A program made the translations under genes and the position numbers. Below are positions 7,240-15,993 of a stretch of 64,000 nucleotides of DNA, piece by piece; positions within the stretch are counted from its first letter, which is position 1, and the number at the start of each line of letters is the position of its first letter. Source of the stretch: Leptotrichia sp. oral taxon 212 (lineage in GTDB: Bacteria; Fusobacteriota; Fusobacteriia; Fusobacteriales; Leptotrichiaceae); the NCBI RefSeq assembly GCF_001274535.1, contig NZ_CP012410.1, positions 2,081,126 through 2,145,125 on the forward strand. Reading direction: 5' to 3'. The notes under the pieces are model-generated. The model made no database searches, was not told where the DNA came from, and was given only the letters and a program-made list of their open reading frames with translations.

Positions 7240-8733
7240 TTATTTTTCAATATATGTCTCACTTAAGAAAAAATTACCATAATCTCCCACTCTTACTCCT
7301 TTTAATTTAGGATTTACAAGATAATATCTGTATACATCGTCGTCAATTAATAAAAATGGAATTTTTTCGGCTAAAATTTTATCCATTTCTGTAAGCATTT
7401 TTATCTTATTTTCTTCTGTATCTTTTTCCACTTTCAGATGTCTTAATAATTCCTTCATTCTTGTTTGTTCTGATATGGGCATTGAATTTGCTATTTCAAC
7501 AAATTCATAGTCAGTATTTTTTCTCTTATCTTCAAGTTTAAAAGCATAAGTTTTTTCATAGTTTTTTTCATCTTTTCTGATATTTTTTGAAATTATTTTT
7601 ACTTTTATTCCCAAATTTTCTTCCAGATTTTTCTTTATCTGGAGAGCCTTTTCCTTGTTTTTTGGATTATAGTTCAAAAGTTCAAATACATAAGGTATTT
7701 TCCGATTCCCCAGAGATTTTTCAAAAAGTTTTTTTGCCTCTTTCGGATTGTACTCTGGCACAGAATTAGATACTTTGAAAACTGCCGCTTTCATTTTATC
7801 AAAATAAGGATAATAAAAGCTTCCAACGTAATTTTTAGGCATTTTATCCTTTCTTTCTATTGCCATAACAATTGCTTTTCTAACATCATTATTCTCTAAT
7901 ATTTCCAATTTATCATTAAAATTTAAAATTGTCTGATAATGTGTCCGTGATGTCTTCAAAGCTGATTTATTTTTTATTTTTCCGACATCTTCTGATTTTA
8001 TTTCAGTAATATCAATTTTCCCCTGTTCAAAATTTTTCAAAGCTGTTGAAATATTTTTATTAAAGATAAAAGTGATGCTTTCTGTACGTATATTATTTTT
8101 ATTCCAGTAATTAGGATTTTTTTTCAAAATAGCTTTTTCGTTACCAAATTCTTTTAAAATATATGGGCCTGTTGATAAATTTTTTTTAGAATCCATGTTA
8201 TAGACAAAATATTTATCCTTATCTGAAATTTCTTTATTTTTGGGTGCATTTACAGGTTTTGCAAACTCTTTTAAATAGAATTTTGACACATCTTCCCATT
8301 TTTCCATATTTATTTTGTCTTTAATTTCCACTTCTAATATTTTATCATTTACAGCTTTTATTATCAAATACTTATCTTCATAAAAACTTTTACTGTTTTT
8401 CCATTTACTGATTGTTCTCAGGAAATCTTCCGAAGTCATAGGCATCCCATTGGAATATTTAAGATTATCTCTTAAATAAAAGGTAATCTTTTTATAATCC
8501 TGTGAAATTTCCCATCTTTGTGCTAATCCCGCTACAATTTCACCTTTTTCATTTTCTTTTGTCAGTCCTTCAAAAAGTAGCCTGTTTACTTCCGTATCTG
8601 GAGTATTAATGTTACCATATGATGCATTACTAAATGACAAATTAATCACAATAACAGATTCCTTTTTCCTAACGGAATTATCACAGGAAAAAAATATTAT
8701 AAAACTTATCATTAATATAATCAATTTTTTCAT
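7240..8733 (-). CDS. Family 5 peptide/solute-binding lipoprotein (orphan)
   Basis: 497 residues from ATG 8733: signal peptide with lipobox FFSCDNS, then an extracellular solute-binding protein family 5 fold typical of oligopeptide ABC importers. Recognisable features are LAQRWEISQDYKKITFYLRD, GMPMTSEDF, TGPYILKEF and the NPNYWNK block. No permease or ATPase genes are adjacent, so it either works with a transporter encoded elsewhere or acts as a sensor lipoprotein. Its place directly upstream of the HrgC-like/RR/HK/PepSY genes (24-nt gap) suggests co-transcription and possibly peptide sensing. Confidence 0.85.
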   Translation of the reverse strand: MKKLIILMISFIIFFSCDNSVRKKESVIVINLSFSNASYGNINTPDTEVNRLLFEGLTKENEKGEIVAGLAQRWEISQDYKKITFYLRDNLKYSNGMPMTSEDFLRTISKWKNSKSFYEDKYLIIKAVNDKILEVEIKDKINMEKWEDVSKFYLKEFAKPVNAPKNKEISDKDKYFVYNMDSKKNLSTGPYILKEFGNEKAILKKNPNYWNKNNIRTESITFIFNKNISTALKNFEQGKIDITEIKSEDVGKIKNKSALKTSRTHYQTILNFNDKLEILENNDVRKAIVMAIERKDKMPKNYVGSFYYPYFDKMKAAVFKVSNSVPEYNPKEAKKLFEKSLGNRKIPYVFELLNYNPKNKEKALQIKKNLEENLGIKVKIISKNIRKDEKNYEKTYAFKLEDKRKNTDYEFVEIANSMPISEQTRMKELLRHLKVEKDTEENKIKMLTEMDKILAEKIPFLLIDDDVYRYYLVNPKLKGVRVGDYGNFFLSETYIEK

Positions 8734-8839
8734 AATAATAAACCTTTCCGTATCAACTTTTCCTTTTATAGTCATTCAAGATCTACATCTATAACTGGCT
8801 TTCAGCTTTAATATATATAATCTTAAAAAAAGGGAATTT

Positions 8840-9463
8840 CTATTGTATCGGTTTCCAGGTATATGCTATTTTTAATAATTCATCAATATTGGATGTTTTT
8901 CCAATAATATCAATTAAATACACATTTCCATTATAATCAATATAATTTTTTCGAAAAGATATCCCGGTTGAATAATCAATAGATACTTGATAACCATTGT
9001 AACCATTAATCTGAATTTTCGATAATTTAAGTTTTTCCTGCTCTTCCTCTGTTTTTGACATTTTGTTTAATGCTTCATTCGCCACTCCTTTGGCGTTCAT
9101 ATTTTCAACAGGTGTAAGATACAAAGTAATAGAGCTTTCATCATATCCAATATAAGTTATTTCTCCCTGACCTCCTGTATTTTCAAGCTGTTTCCATCCA
9201 TTTCCAAGCGAAATATAACCTACTGTTCTGTTCCCAAATCTTGTTGCCTTTGCATCTGTTATCTGGTAATCCGTTTTTTCAATTTGTGATCCAGTTTGAT
9301 TTTTATTATCATTCTGGGACTGTATACTTTCACTGTTTCTTTTATTCCGTTCAATATTCTCATTTGAATTTTTACTGTCAAAATCTGTATTTGAAATATT
9401 TCCACAAGACAGCATAATCATTCCTAAACTTATACTTAATAAAACTAATTTATGTTTTTTCAT
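8840..9463 (-). CDS. Lipoprotein of unknown function
   Basis: About 207 residues from ATG 9463 (GAGG site 9-10 nt upstream). The signal peptide ends in the lipobox IMLSCGN. A low-complexity Asn/Ser/Gln linker (about 25-60) separates the anchor from a compact domain of about 140 residues (GYISLGNGWKQLENTGG, then SITLYLTPVENMNAKG). No family is recognised. Copy 4 of the recurrent motif lies about 75 nt upstream, so it is probably co-regulated with the envelope genes at 0.3-3 kb. Confidence 0.7.
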   Translation of the reverse strand: MKKHKLVLLSISLGMIMLSCGNISNTDFDSKNSNENIERNKRNSESIQSQNDNKNQTGSQIEKTDYQITDAKATRFGNRTVGYISLGNGWKQLENTGGQGEITYIGYDESSITLYLTPVENMNAKGVANEALNKMSKTEEEQEKLKLSKIQINGYNGYQVSIDYSTGISFRKNYIDYNGNVYLIDIIGKTSNIDELLKIAYTWKPIQ

Positions 9464-9536
9464 AACTTTCAACCTCTTTCTCAAATTTTGAAATATTGAA
9501 TAATATCTGTATCTTTAAAGACATGGTATTATTAAA

Positions 9537-9556
9537 AGATTAAAATAAAATGAGAA
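9537..9556 (-). promoter_or_regulatory. Recurrent promoter motif, copy 4
   Basis: The minus strand reads TTCTCATTTTATTTTAATCT, upstream of the lipoprotein gene at 8840-9463. The core is identical to copies 1-3 even though it lies 6.5 kb away and precedes an unrelated gene, which argues for a shared regulator rather than local duplication. Confidence 0.45.
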
Positions 9557-9650
9557 TTTTAACTTTTACTAGTTATATAATAATAATATCTCTATAACAT
9601 TTGCCATATCTATGGAAAAGAAATTTTTATTCCATTCTGCATTAATTTTT

Positions 9651-9678
9651 TTGACTTTTCTATTTTACGGAGTATAAT
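9651..9678 (+). promoter_or_regulatory. Promoter of the pst operon
   Basis: TTGACT (9651-9656), a 16-nt spacer and TATAAT (9673-9678) lie just upstream of the pstS ribosome site AGGAGG. I could not identify a Pho-box-like direct repeat with certainty. Confidence 0.65.
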
Positions 9679-9711
9679 TAAATTAAATAAAAAATTATTT
9701 AGGAGGCTGAC

Positions 9712-10626
9712 ATGAAAAAAACATTTACATTTTTAATGTCAATAATTTTTCTGACAATTATTGCAAGCTGTGGAAACAAAGACACAAAAGCCGGAGAATC
9801 AGCAGGAGCAAAATCTGACGTTAATGCACAGATAAGTTTCAGCGGTTCATCAACACTGGCTCCGGTAATAAGTAAAATCTCAACTACATTCATTGAAAAA
9901 TATGAAACATGGAATAAGGTAGACCCGTCTCTTCCGTCTGAAAATATTACAATATATGTTTCATCAGGTGGATCAGGTGCAGGAGTAAAGGCTGTTCTTG
10001 ATAATGTGGCAAATTTTGGAATGCTTGCACGTGGAATAAAAGACAGCGAAAAAGAAAAAGTTAAAGATTTGAAGGCATTTACATTGGGACTTGATGCATT
10101 AACTATTTCAGTAAACCCTGAAAATCCATTTATCAAATTAAAAGGTGGGAACATTACAAAAGATGAAATTATAAAAATATTCTCAGGAGAATATAAAAAA
10201 TGGAGCGATTTGGATAAATCCCTTCCTAACGAAGATATCGTAGTAGTAACTCGTGACCTTAGTGGTGGAGCTCATGAAGTTTTCCAGAAAAACGTAATGA
10301 AAGATGTAAATGTTAGACAGGATGCAATTCAGGCACCTACAATGGGAGCCCTTGTTGCAAAAATCATTGAAAATAAAAATGCTATAGGTTATGCTTCTTT
10401 CGGAATAACAAATCAGAACAAAGGAAAACTTATTCCTCTGAAAGTGGATAATATTGAACCTACTGAAGCAAATATCCTAAATAAATCATACTATATTTCA
10501 AGACCTTTAATCATAATGAAAAGCGGTGAACTGACAAAAACTGAAAAAATATTTGTTGACCTGCTTAAATCTGAAGAAGGAAAAAAAGTTATAAAAGACA
10601 TGGGATTCATTCCTGTATCAGAATAA
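9712..10626 (+). CDS. pstS: Phosphate ABC transporter substrate-binding lipoprotein
   Basis: 304 residues. Lipobox IIASCGN with Cys20, then the PstS/PBP-like fold: FSGSSTLAPV near the N-terminus (phosphate-binding loop), SSGGSGAGVKAV, and VVVTRDLSGGAHEVF. It captures orthophosphate outside the membrane and passes it to PstC-PstA. It has a strong AGGAGG site and its own promoter, and is first in a four-gene plus-strand operon with pstC starting 39 nt after its stop. Confidence 0.93.
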   Translation: MKKTFTFLMSIIFLTIIASCGNKDTKAGESAGAKSDVNAQISFSGSSTLAPVISKISTTFIEKYETWNKVDPSLPSENITIYVSSGGSGAGVKAVLDNVANFGMLARGIKDSEKEKVKDLKAFTLGLDALTISVNPENPFIKLKGGNITKDEIIKIFSGEYKKWSDLDKSLPNEDIVVVTRDLSGGAHEVFQKNVMKDVNVRQDAIQAPTMGALVAKIIENKNAIGYASFGITNQNKGKLIPLKVDNIEPTEANILNKSYYISRPLIIMKSGELTKTEKIFVDLLKSEEGKKVIKDMGFIPVSE

Positions 10627-10665
10627 AAGTAAAATCAGTAAATTCAAATAACAGTGAGGTAAAAA

Positions 10666-11529
10666 GTGAAAAATATTTTCAGATATTCAATATATCTGCT
10701 CACAATACTATCCATGCTTATATTAATAACAATGCTGGTATATTTATTTACAGAAGCCTACCCATTTTTCAGGGGACAAAAGTTAAGTGACTTTATTTTA
10801 GGAAATACATGGAGGGCAAGCGAACTTCATCAGAGTTTTCAGATATTTAATATTTTATATGCAGGATTTTATATCTCAATTTTAGCGTGTTTGATATCAT
10901 TTCCTGTTTCATATGGAATTTCAATGTTTATATGCTTTTATTCTAAAAATGCAGTAAAAAAAGTAATTATATGGACGGTAAATATCCTTTCAGGGATACC
11001 GTCCATAATATATGGCTTTTTTGGAATGATAGTCATACTGAAACTTCTGGAGAATTCTTTCTCCCTGTCCACGGGAGAATCAGTTTTGGCGGGAAGCCTT
11101 ATTTTATCCATAATGATAATTCCTTTTTTTGTTGGAAGCTGTATTGAAAGGATAGAAACAGTTAAGGAAAAATTTGAAAAGGATTCTGATTCCCTGGGTG
11201 TCACAAAGGAATATTTTATACGGAAAATTGTTTTCAGTGAAACAAAGTTTTCAATAGTTACGGCCTTTCTTCTGGCTTTTGCAAGGGCAACAGGAGAAAC
11301 CATGGCAGTAATGATGGTTATAGGAAATTCACCGCTGTTTCCTCATCTTCTTACAAAGGCTCAAACTGTCCCTGCCCTGATAGCTCTGGAAATTGGAATG
11401 AGTGAAGTAGGAAGCAGACATTATTCAGCACTGTTCGCATCGGCTTTTGTTCTGCTCATTGCAGTACTGATTATTAACATAATATTTTTTATTTTAAATG
11501 GAATAAGGAGAGCATATATTGAAAATTAA
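10666..11529 (+). CDS. pstC: Phosphate ABC transporter permease PstC
   Basis: 287 residues with about six membrane helices. The binding-protein-dependent permease signature is ARATGETMAVMMVIGN near residue 205, and the FSGIPSIIYGFFGM stretch is typical of PstC. Together with PstA it forms the transmembrane channel. The start is GTG at 10666 with GTGAGGT upstream; no ATG is suitably placed. It overlaps pstA by 11 nt. Confidence 0.92.
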   Translation: MKNIFRYSIYLLTILSMLILITMLVYLFTEAYPFFRGQKLSDFILGNTWRASELHQSFQIFNILYAGFYISILACLISFPVSYGISMFICFYSKNAVKKVIIWTVNILSGIPSIIYGFFGMIVILKLLENSFSLSTGESVLAGSLILSIMIIPFFVGSCIERIETVKEKFEKDSDSLGVTKEYFIRKIVFSETKFSIVTAFLLAFARATGETMAVMMVIGNSPLFPHLLTKAQTVPALIALEIGMSEVGSRHYSALFASAFVLLIAVLIINIIFFILNGIRRAYIEN

Positions 11530-12376
11530 GGATTTTATTATAAAAATATGGATTTATCTGTCGACAGTTACTGTATTTTTTATTATTTTCAGTATAATTT
11601 ATTTTGTAGTATCCAAAGGAATCAAAGAAATAAATCTTTCTTTTCTGACAGAAAATCCTAAAGGAATGCCGTTAGGAAGTGAAGGAGGCATAAAAAATGC
11701 CATTATGGGATCTATTTTTTTAATGTTTCTGGCCATTGTCTTTTCAATCATACTTGGAACAGGATGTGCCATTTACAGCACAGTTTACTGTAATTCAAAA
11801 AAGATTAATATGGCAATCAGGCTTGTAATACAGTGTATTTCATCTGTCCCTTCCATAATTATAGGGCTGTTTGTATACGGTTTTTTCATAGTGACATTGA
11901 ATATTCCAAGAAGCATGCTTACTGCAGGAATTTCACTTGGAATTATGGTTTTTCCTTTTGTGGAAATAAGAATTGAAAAAAGTATCATGAATATAGACAA
12001 AAAAATCATAAGGGAAAGCTTTTCACTCGGAGTTGGAAAGGATTATATGTGTAAAAAGCTTATATTACCGGTAATAAAAAAGGAAATAATGTCTACAGGT
12101 ATACTCGCAGGAAGTTATGCAATGGGAGCAACTGCACCACTGCTGCTGACAGGAGCCGTTTTCATAGGTGGCTCTTCAAACAGACTGCTGAGGCCTGTCA
12201 TGGCACTGCCTTTTCATCTGCATATGCTTTTAGGACAGACTGCACTATATGAAAAAGCCTATGCAACTGCTTTTGTGTTAATATGTATTCTCATAATTAT
12301 GCATATTTTATCAGAAGTTATAATGCTTGGAACAGGAGGAATCTTCATTGAATATATTAGAAATAAAAAACGTTAA
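11519..12376 (+). CDS. pstA: Phosphate ABC transporter permease PstA
   Basis: 285 residues with about six helices. SVPSIIIGLFVYGFFI and AGSYAMGATAPLLLTG are the PstA counterparts of the PstC motifs. The start is TTG at 11519 with AAGGAG eight nt upstream, inside the end of pstC, so translation is coupled. It forms the heteromeric channel with PstC. Confidence 0.92.
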   Translation: MKIKDFIIKIWIYLSTVTVFFIIFSIIYFVVSKGIKEINLSFLTENPKGMPLGSEGGIKNAIMGSIFLMFLAIVFSIILGTGCAIYSTVYCNSKKINMAIRLVIQCISSVPSIIIGLFVYGFFIVTLNIPRSMLTAGISLGIMVFPFVEIRIEKSIMNIDKKIIRESFSLGVGKDYMCKKLILPVIKKEIMSTGILAGSYAMGATAPLLLTGAVFIGGSSNRLLRPVMALPFHLHMLLGQTALYEKAYATAFVLICILIIMHILSEVIMLGTGGIFIEYIRNKKR

Positions 12377-12998
12377 TATATATTACGGTGGTAAAGAAGT
12401 TTTAAGGGAGATAAATATCGATGTTAAAAAAAATGAAATTCTTTGCATAATGGGACCGTCAGGATGTGGTAAATCAACATTATTGTCATTGATTAACGGA
12501 TTTCTTACTGAAAATGGCGGAGAATATACTGGCGATGTTATTCTGAAGGGAGAAAACATAAAAGCTATGAAACCGATTCAGCTAAGAAGAAGTATTTCAA
12601 CACTATTTCAGGATTCAAAACCTTTTCCTCTGTCCATAGAAAATAACATTCTATACCCTATAGAATTTTATGAAGGAAAGGTAAAAAATAGAAAAGAAAG
12701 AATTTCTGACTATTTGAAAGATGTAAATCTTTATAATGAAGTAAAGGATGATTTTAAAATGTCTGCATTGAAATTGTCAGGCGGTCAGAAACAGAGACTA
12801 TGCATTGCAAGAATGCTGACAACAGATCCTGATATTCTTATCTTTGATGAACCATGTTCTTCTCTCGACATGGAAAACACCCTCATAATAGAAAAACTTA
12901 TAAAAAAGCTATCTGAAAAATATACGGTAATTCTGACTACACACAATGAAGAACAGGCAAAAAGAATAGCAGACAGAACTATTTTAATTGGCAAATAA
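12348..12998 (+). CDS. pstB: Phosphate ABC transporter ATPase PstB, short form
   Basis: ABC ATPase with Walker A GPSGCGKST, Q-loop LFQDSKPFPLSI (the PstB-type NPFP-like region), signature LSGGQKQRLCIARM, Walker B ILIFDEP and switch His in TTHNEEQ. The start is taken as TTG 12348 with AGGAGG eight nt upstream, inside pstA; another TTG lies at 12327. At about 216 residues it lacks the last 25-35 residues usual in PstB, ending soon after the switch region (ADRTILIGK). No phoU follows. Confidence 0.88.
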   Translation: MNILEIKNVNIYYGGKEVLREINIDVKKNEILCIMGPSGCGKSTLLSLINGFLTENGGEYTGDVILKGENIKAMKPIQLRRSISTLFQDSKPFPLSIENNILYPIEFYEGKVKNRKERISDYLKDVNLYNEVKDDFKMSALKLSGGQKQRLCIARMLTTDPDILIFDEPCSSLDMENTLIIEKLIKKLSEKYTVILTTHNEEQAKRIADRTILIGK

Positions 12999-13070
12999 AG
13001 TAGAGGCTGTCTAAAAATTTAAAAAGAGAAAAAATATATTTATTCAGGCTCTATAATATGTGTAGAGGTT

Positions 13071-13108
13071 AAAAAAAGGGAAGTATCGGCTATTTGCTTT
13101 TACTTCCC
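13071..13108 (-). terminator. Rho-independent terminator
   Basis: On the minus strand GGGAAGT and ACTTCCC form a 7-bp stem followed directly by seven T. It lies about 30 nt past the stop of the acetyltransferase gene at 13137-13598. The plus-strand side is not T-rich, so the pst operon has no obvious terminator of its own here. Confidence 0.75.
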
Positions 13109-13136
13109 CATGATAATTTCTTATTTTCGTATCTTG

Positions 13137-13598
13137 TCACAGAACCAGCTCGTAAATATGAAGCTCTTTATCACTTATCAACTTAAAACCATTTCGAACT
13201 GCCAGTTTAATTGTCTTATTTTGTCTTGGATCACATTCAATAATTAGTGAATGAATCAATTTCTTTCTTGCAAAATTTATAAGTGATTTAGTAATTTCAT
13301 CAGCTATCCCCTGCTTCCAATATTCTTCACTTATTATCCACCCAATTTCATATCTTTTACTGTCATATTCGTGAAAAATAACATGTCCGATTAACTTGTT
13401 ATTATTTTTGAATTCCAATGCATATACTAGAGGAGAAGGAATTAAACCATTATTTTCTATAAAAAATTTTGTCTTCCCCTCTGTAAATGGTGGTTCAATG
13501 TATTCCATTACTTTTGGACTGCTTAGAATACAGTACAATGCATAAACATCACTTTCATTAAAATTTCTAATAAGGCATCTTTGAGTTTCTATTCTCAT
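13137..13598 (-). CDS. GNAT-family N-acetyltransferase (RimJ/RimL type)
   Basis: 153 residues starting MRIETQRCLIRNF, the usual opening of the RimJ/RimL branch (ETxRLxLR). YEIGWIISEEYWKQGIADE corresponds to the acetyl-CoA-binding region, and DPRQNKTIKLAVRNGFKL to the N-x-x-S/A-x-x-x-x-E/N-K-x-G-F motif. It would acetylate a protein N-terminus or small amine; the substrate cannot be told. Single-gene unit ending at the 13071-13108 terminator. Confidence 0.85.
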   Translation of the reverse strand: MRIETQRCLIRNFNESDVYALYCILSSPKVMEYIEPPFTEGKTKFFIENNGLIPSPLVYALEFKNNNKLIGHVIFHEYDSKRYEIGWIISEEYWKQGIADEITKSLINFARKKLIHSLIIECDPRQNKTIKLAVRNGFKLISDKELHIYELVL

Positions 13599-13659
13599 AA
13601 GCTCCTCCTCAAGTAAAATAATTTATGTAATTATTTACTACCAGCCATAAATTCTAAAT

Positions 13660-14175
13660 TTATCGTTCTGACATATACTTTTGTATTTCATCAGAAGTTA
13701 ATTTTCTTACTTGTGTATTAGCATATTCTCTATATTTTTTAATAATAAAAACAGTAGCCATTTTCTCACAAGTCTTCATTTTATTCTTTTTTAAATATAA
13801 CTGTAAATCTTTACCATCTGCAAAAATTTTATATAAAATCCTTCCTTTTTCACTTTTCAGTTCATAAATACCACAAGACTTTTTCATAGTGTAATCAGCA
13901 GTTCGCAAGTATAGTTTTGCAATTTCTAATGACTTAAAAGGAAAGTTCCACCGTTGTAAACCTCGATTTTCATCATGTTCTATACAAATACAGCGACCAC
14001 AAGTACCACAAATGTATTGAGTGTGATTTTTTAAACAGTCCAACGCATTTAAAAGTGGAGTTATCCTATTTTTATCAGCATAACACTCCCTGCACATTTC
14101 AATCTCACATCCTTTCAAAGTCTCATTTAATTTATTTATATATCTCCTTATTTTATTATCTTTCATAATATTCAT
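13660..14175 (-). CDS. Zn-ribbon protein of unknown function
   Basis: 171 residues. The N-terminal third has paired cysteines, CEIEMCREC and CGTCGRCICIEHDE, probably a zinc-binding ribbon. The remainder is basic and includes MATVFIIKKYREYA and a C-terminal TSDEIQKYMSER. No family is recognised. It overlaps the 14156-14779 gene by 20 nt in the same direction, so the pair is translationally coupled. The start could also be the second Met (14166). Confidence 0.6.
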   Translation of the reverse strand: MNIMKDNKIRRYINKLNETLKGCEIEMCRECYADKNRITPLLNALDCLKNHTQYICGTCGRCICIEHDENRGLQRWNFPFKSLEIAKLYLRTADYTMKKSCGIYELKSEKGRILYKIFADGKDLQLYLKKNKMKTCEKMATVFIIKKYREYANTQVRKLTSDEIQKYMSER

Positions 14176-14779
14176 CAGGCATAGGTTCTCCCGGTCTCAA
14201 TATCTTTTTTACCCATTCCTTTTTTATTTCCCATAGATTAGCCTGTACTTCTAAAGGATTCCATTTTGGTATGTCAAATACTCTTGACCAGCTTTCTCTT
14301 ATTTCCCACTCTTCAGTGGGATATTTTCCTGCGTATCTTCCAACAAGAAATTCATAAGTATTCGCAAATCCTTTCGCCTCAATTTCCTTCGTATATCTCT
14401 CCAAATCTTTTTCATTTTCAGGAACATAATGATAATTTAATATATAGTCCCATTTCAATGAACTGAAGTATATTACTTCCTCATCAGGAACTTCAAGAAC
14501 GTAAACTACTTCATTTTTTTCAGGCTTCATACATGCCGATGCACTTACTGCACACCAGACCTGATATTCTACGTCTTCAGGCTTTTTCACCCTTTTGCTT
14601 GCCGCATCTACAAACCAGTCATATACTTTCAGTATCATCGGAGCCACATCTTCAAGATGTTCATTTATGTATCTCCTTTTATTTGTAAATCTCCCTTCCC
14701 TCTCAAGCTCATCGAGGGATTTTTTATTCTGACAGGTAAAAAGTATCGCTTTTCCATTTTTTAAATTAGGATTTTTCAT
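14156..14779 (-). CDS. DUF3841-like protein
   Basis: 207 residues, soluble, rich in Trp and Glu. Features include AILFTCQNKKSLDELEREG near the start, MILKVYDWFVDAASKRV, EYQVWCAVS and VYVLEVPDEEVIYFSS, a layout I associate with DUF3841 proteins; this assignment is from memory and tentative. It is the first gene of a two-gene unit with the Zn-ribbon protein. No catalytic motif is obvious. Confidence 0.55.
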   Translation of the reverse strand: MKNPNLKNGKAILFTCQNKKSLDELEREGRFTNKRRYINEHLEDVAPMILKVYDWFVDAASKRVKKPEDVEYQVWCAVSASACMKPEKNEVVYVLEVPDEEVIYFSSLKWDYILNYHYVPENEKDLERYTKEIEAKGFANTYEFLVGRYAGKYPTEEWEIRESWSRVFDIPKWNPLEVQANLWEIKKEWVKKILRPGEPMPDEYYER

Positions 14780-14893
14780 AAATTACTCATCTCCTCTTCA
14801 TTTTCTATAAATATTTTAAATAAGTAAATTTACGGTAAATTGCAATAGTAAATGTCATTTTTTTCAAGCCTAAAGATTTCTTTAATTCCTTAA

Positions 14894-15904
14894 TTATCTA
14901 TTTAAATTATTATATTCCCTTACAACTTCATTAAACACACGATATACATTTTCTGGTGTTCCCTCACTTACTTCGGCATAAAAACTGTTACTTATTTCTC
15001 CACTTTCTCCTTTTTTCTTTGTTTCCATTCTATTAATCAGACTTGCTGTTGACCCCTTAAATTCTGTCATTTTTCTTTTAAATGATGCTATTGCCACACT
15101 GTTTGTATAACCTCCTTTTTTCAGTTCTTCCTCATTTGCCAGAATTTTTTCAGTCTCTTCATACTGTTTTGAAATTTTATCTCTTAATTCCTTAAATTTT
15201 TCAACATTTCCATTAGTAAAATTAGATATATCCAATTTCTGATTATCTATTTCAGCAAGAAAATCTTCGTTTACTTTCATCTGAAGTGCCAGGTTGTATC
15301 TCACCATTTCCCCATTTTTCTTAAATTCTTCAATTGCCTGTACCTGATTTTTCCTGTCCTGTTTCTCCATAGCCTTTTTAAAAGCTGATGTAGTTTTATT
15401 GTATTTTTTCACTGCAGCAAGGAATTTTGTGTGCATTTCCTGTGCCTTAGCATAATTATCAGAAACAAAATCCTTTCCTTCATAATAGCTTTCCATAGCT
15501 TCTGCCAGTGTTTTAAGTTCCTCTATATATGGAAGCATATCTTTTGCAGCTTTGTCCAGTTCATCCATTTTTACTTTTGAGGAAAGGTTCTGTTTTACAT
15601 TATCAATTGTACTTTGATTGACATGCATTACCGGAAATGATCCTTTAACTTTACGAACTTTTTCTTCATTTCCTGCTTCTTCAAAATATCTTATAATTCT
15701 GCCATCCATATTTCCCAAATTATTATAGACTTCCACATATCTGTTATATTTTTCCACTTCTTCTTTCTTTTTCTCAATTTCATTCATTACATCCTGTTCA
15801 TTTTTTGTTGCAGTACCTTTTTCTTTATTTGTTTTATCATTATTCCCACTTTTTCCACAGGAAAAAATTACAAACAATAGTAATAATGCCCCTATTTTTT
15901 TCAT
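14894..15904 (-). CDS. DUF3829-like lipoprotein
   Basis: 336 residues. Signal peptide with lipobox VIFSCGKSG, a charged linker, then a long helical domain starting KYNRYVEVYNNLGNMDGR and ending VYRVFNEVVREYNNL. The YxxYVxVYN opening and helical content match DUF3829 lipoproteins. It has a GGAGG ribosome site and is a monocistronic unit. Function unknown; probably on the periplasmic side. Confidence 0.7.
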   Translation of the reverse strand: MKKIGALLLLFVIFSCGKSGNNDKTNKEKGTATKNEQDVMNEIEKKKEEVEKYNRYVEVYNNLGNMDGRIIRYFEEAGNEEKVRKVKGSFPVMHVNQSTIDNVKQNLSSKVKMDELDKAAKDMLPYIEELKTLAEAMESYYEGKDFVSDNYAKAQEMHTKFLAAVKKYNKTTSAFKKAMEKQDRKNQVQAIEEFKKNGEMVRYNLALQMKVNEDFLAEIDNQKLDISNFTNGNVEKFKELRDKISKQYEETEKILANEEELKKGGYTNSVAIASFKRKMTEFKGSTASLINRMETKKKGESGEISNSFYAEVSEGTPENVYRVFNEVVREYNNLNR

Positions 15905-15954
15905 TATTTCCTCCTTATTTTTGTAACAGAATTTTTCTAATTTATAAGTATTTT

Positions 15955-15984
15955 AGGGAAAGACCTTTTTATATTTCTTTCCCT
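15955..15984. terminator. Stem-loop between lipoprotein and acetyltransferase genes
   Basis: AGGGAAAG and CTTTCCCT form an 8-bp perfect stem, placed just after the stop of the 15994-16485 gene (minus). The T-rich tract is on the plus-strand side (ATTCTTTTA), so as a minus-strand terminator it is imperfect. Confidence 0.35.
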
Positions 15985-15993
15985 ATTCTTTTA

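Noticed and set aside
9699-10154. 151-codon open frame antisense to pstS
   Set aside because: It overlaps a clear pstS gene, has no ribosome site, and its composition mirrors the opposite strand.
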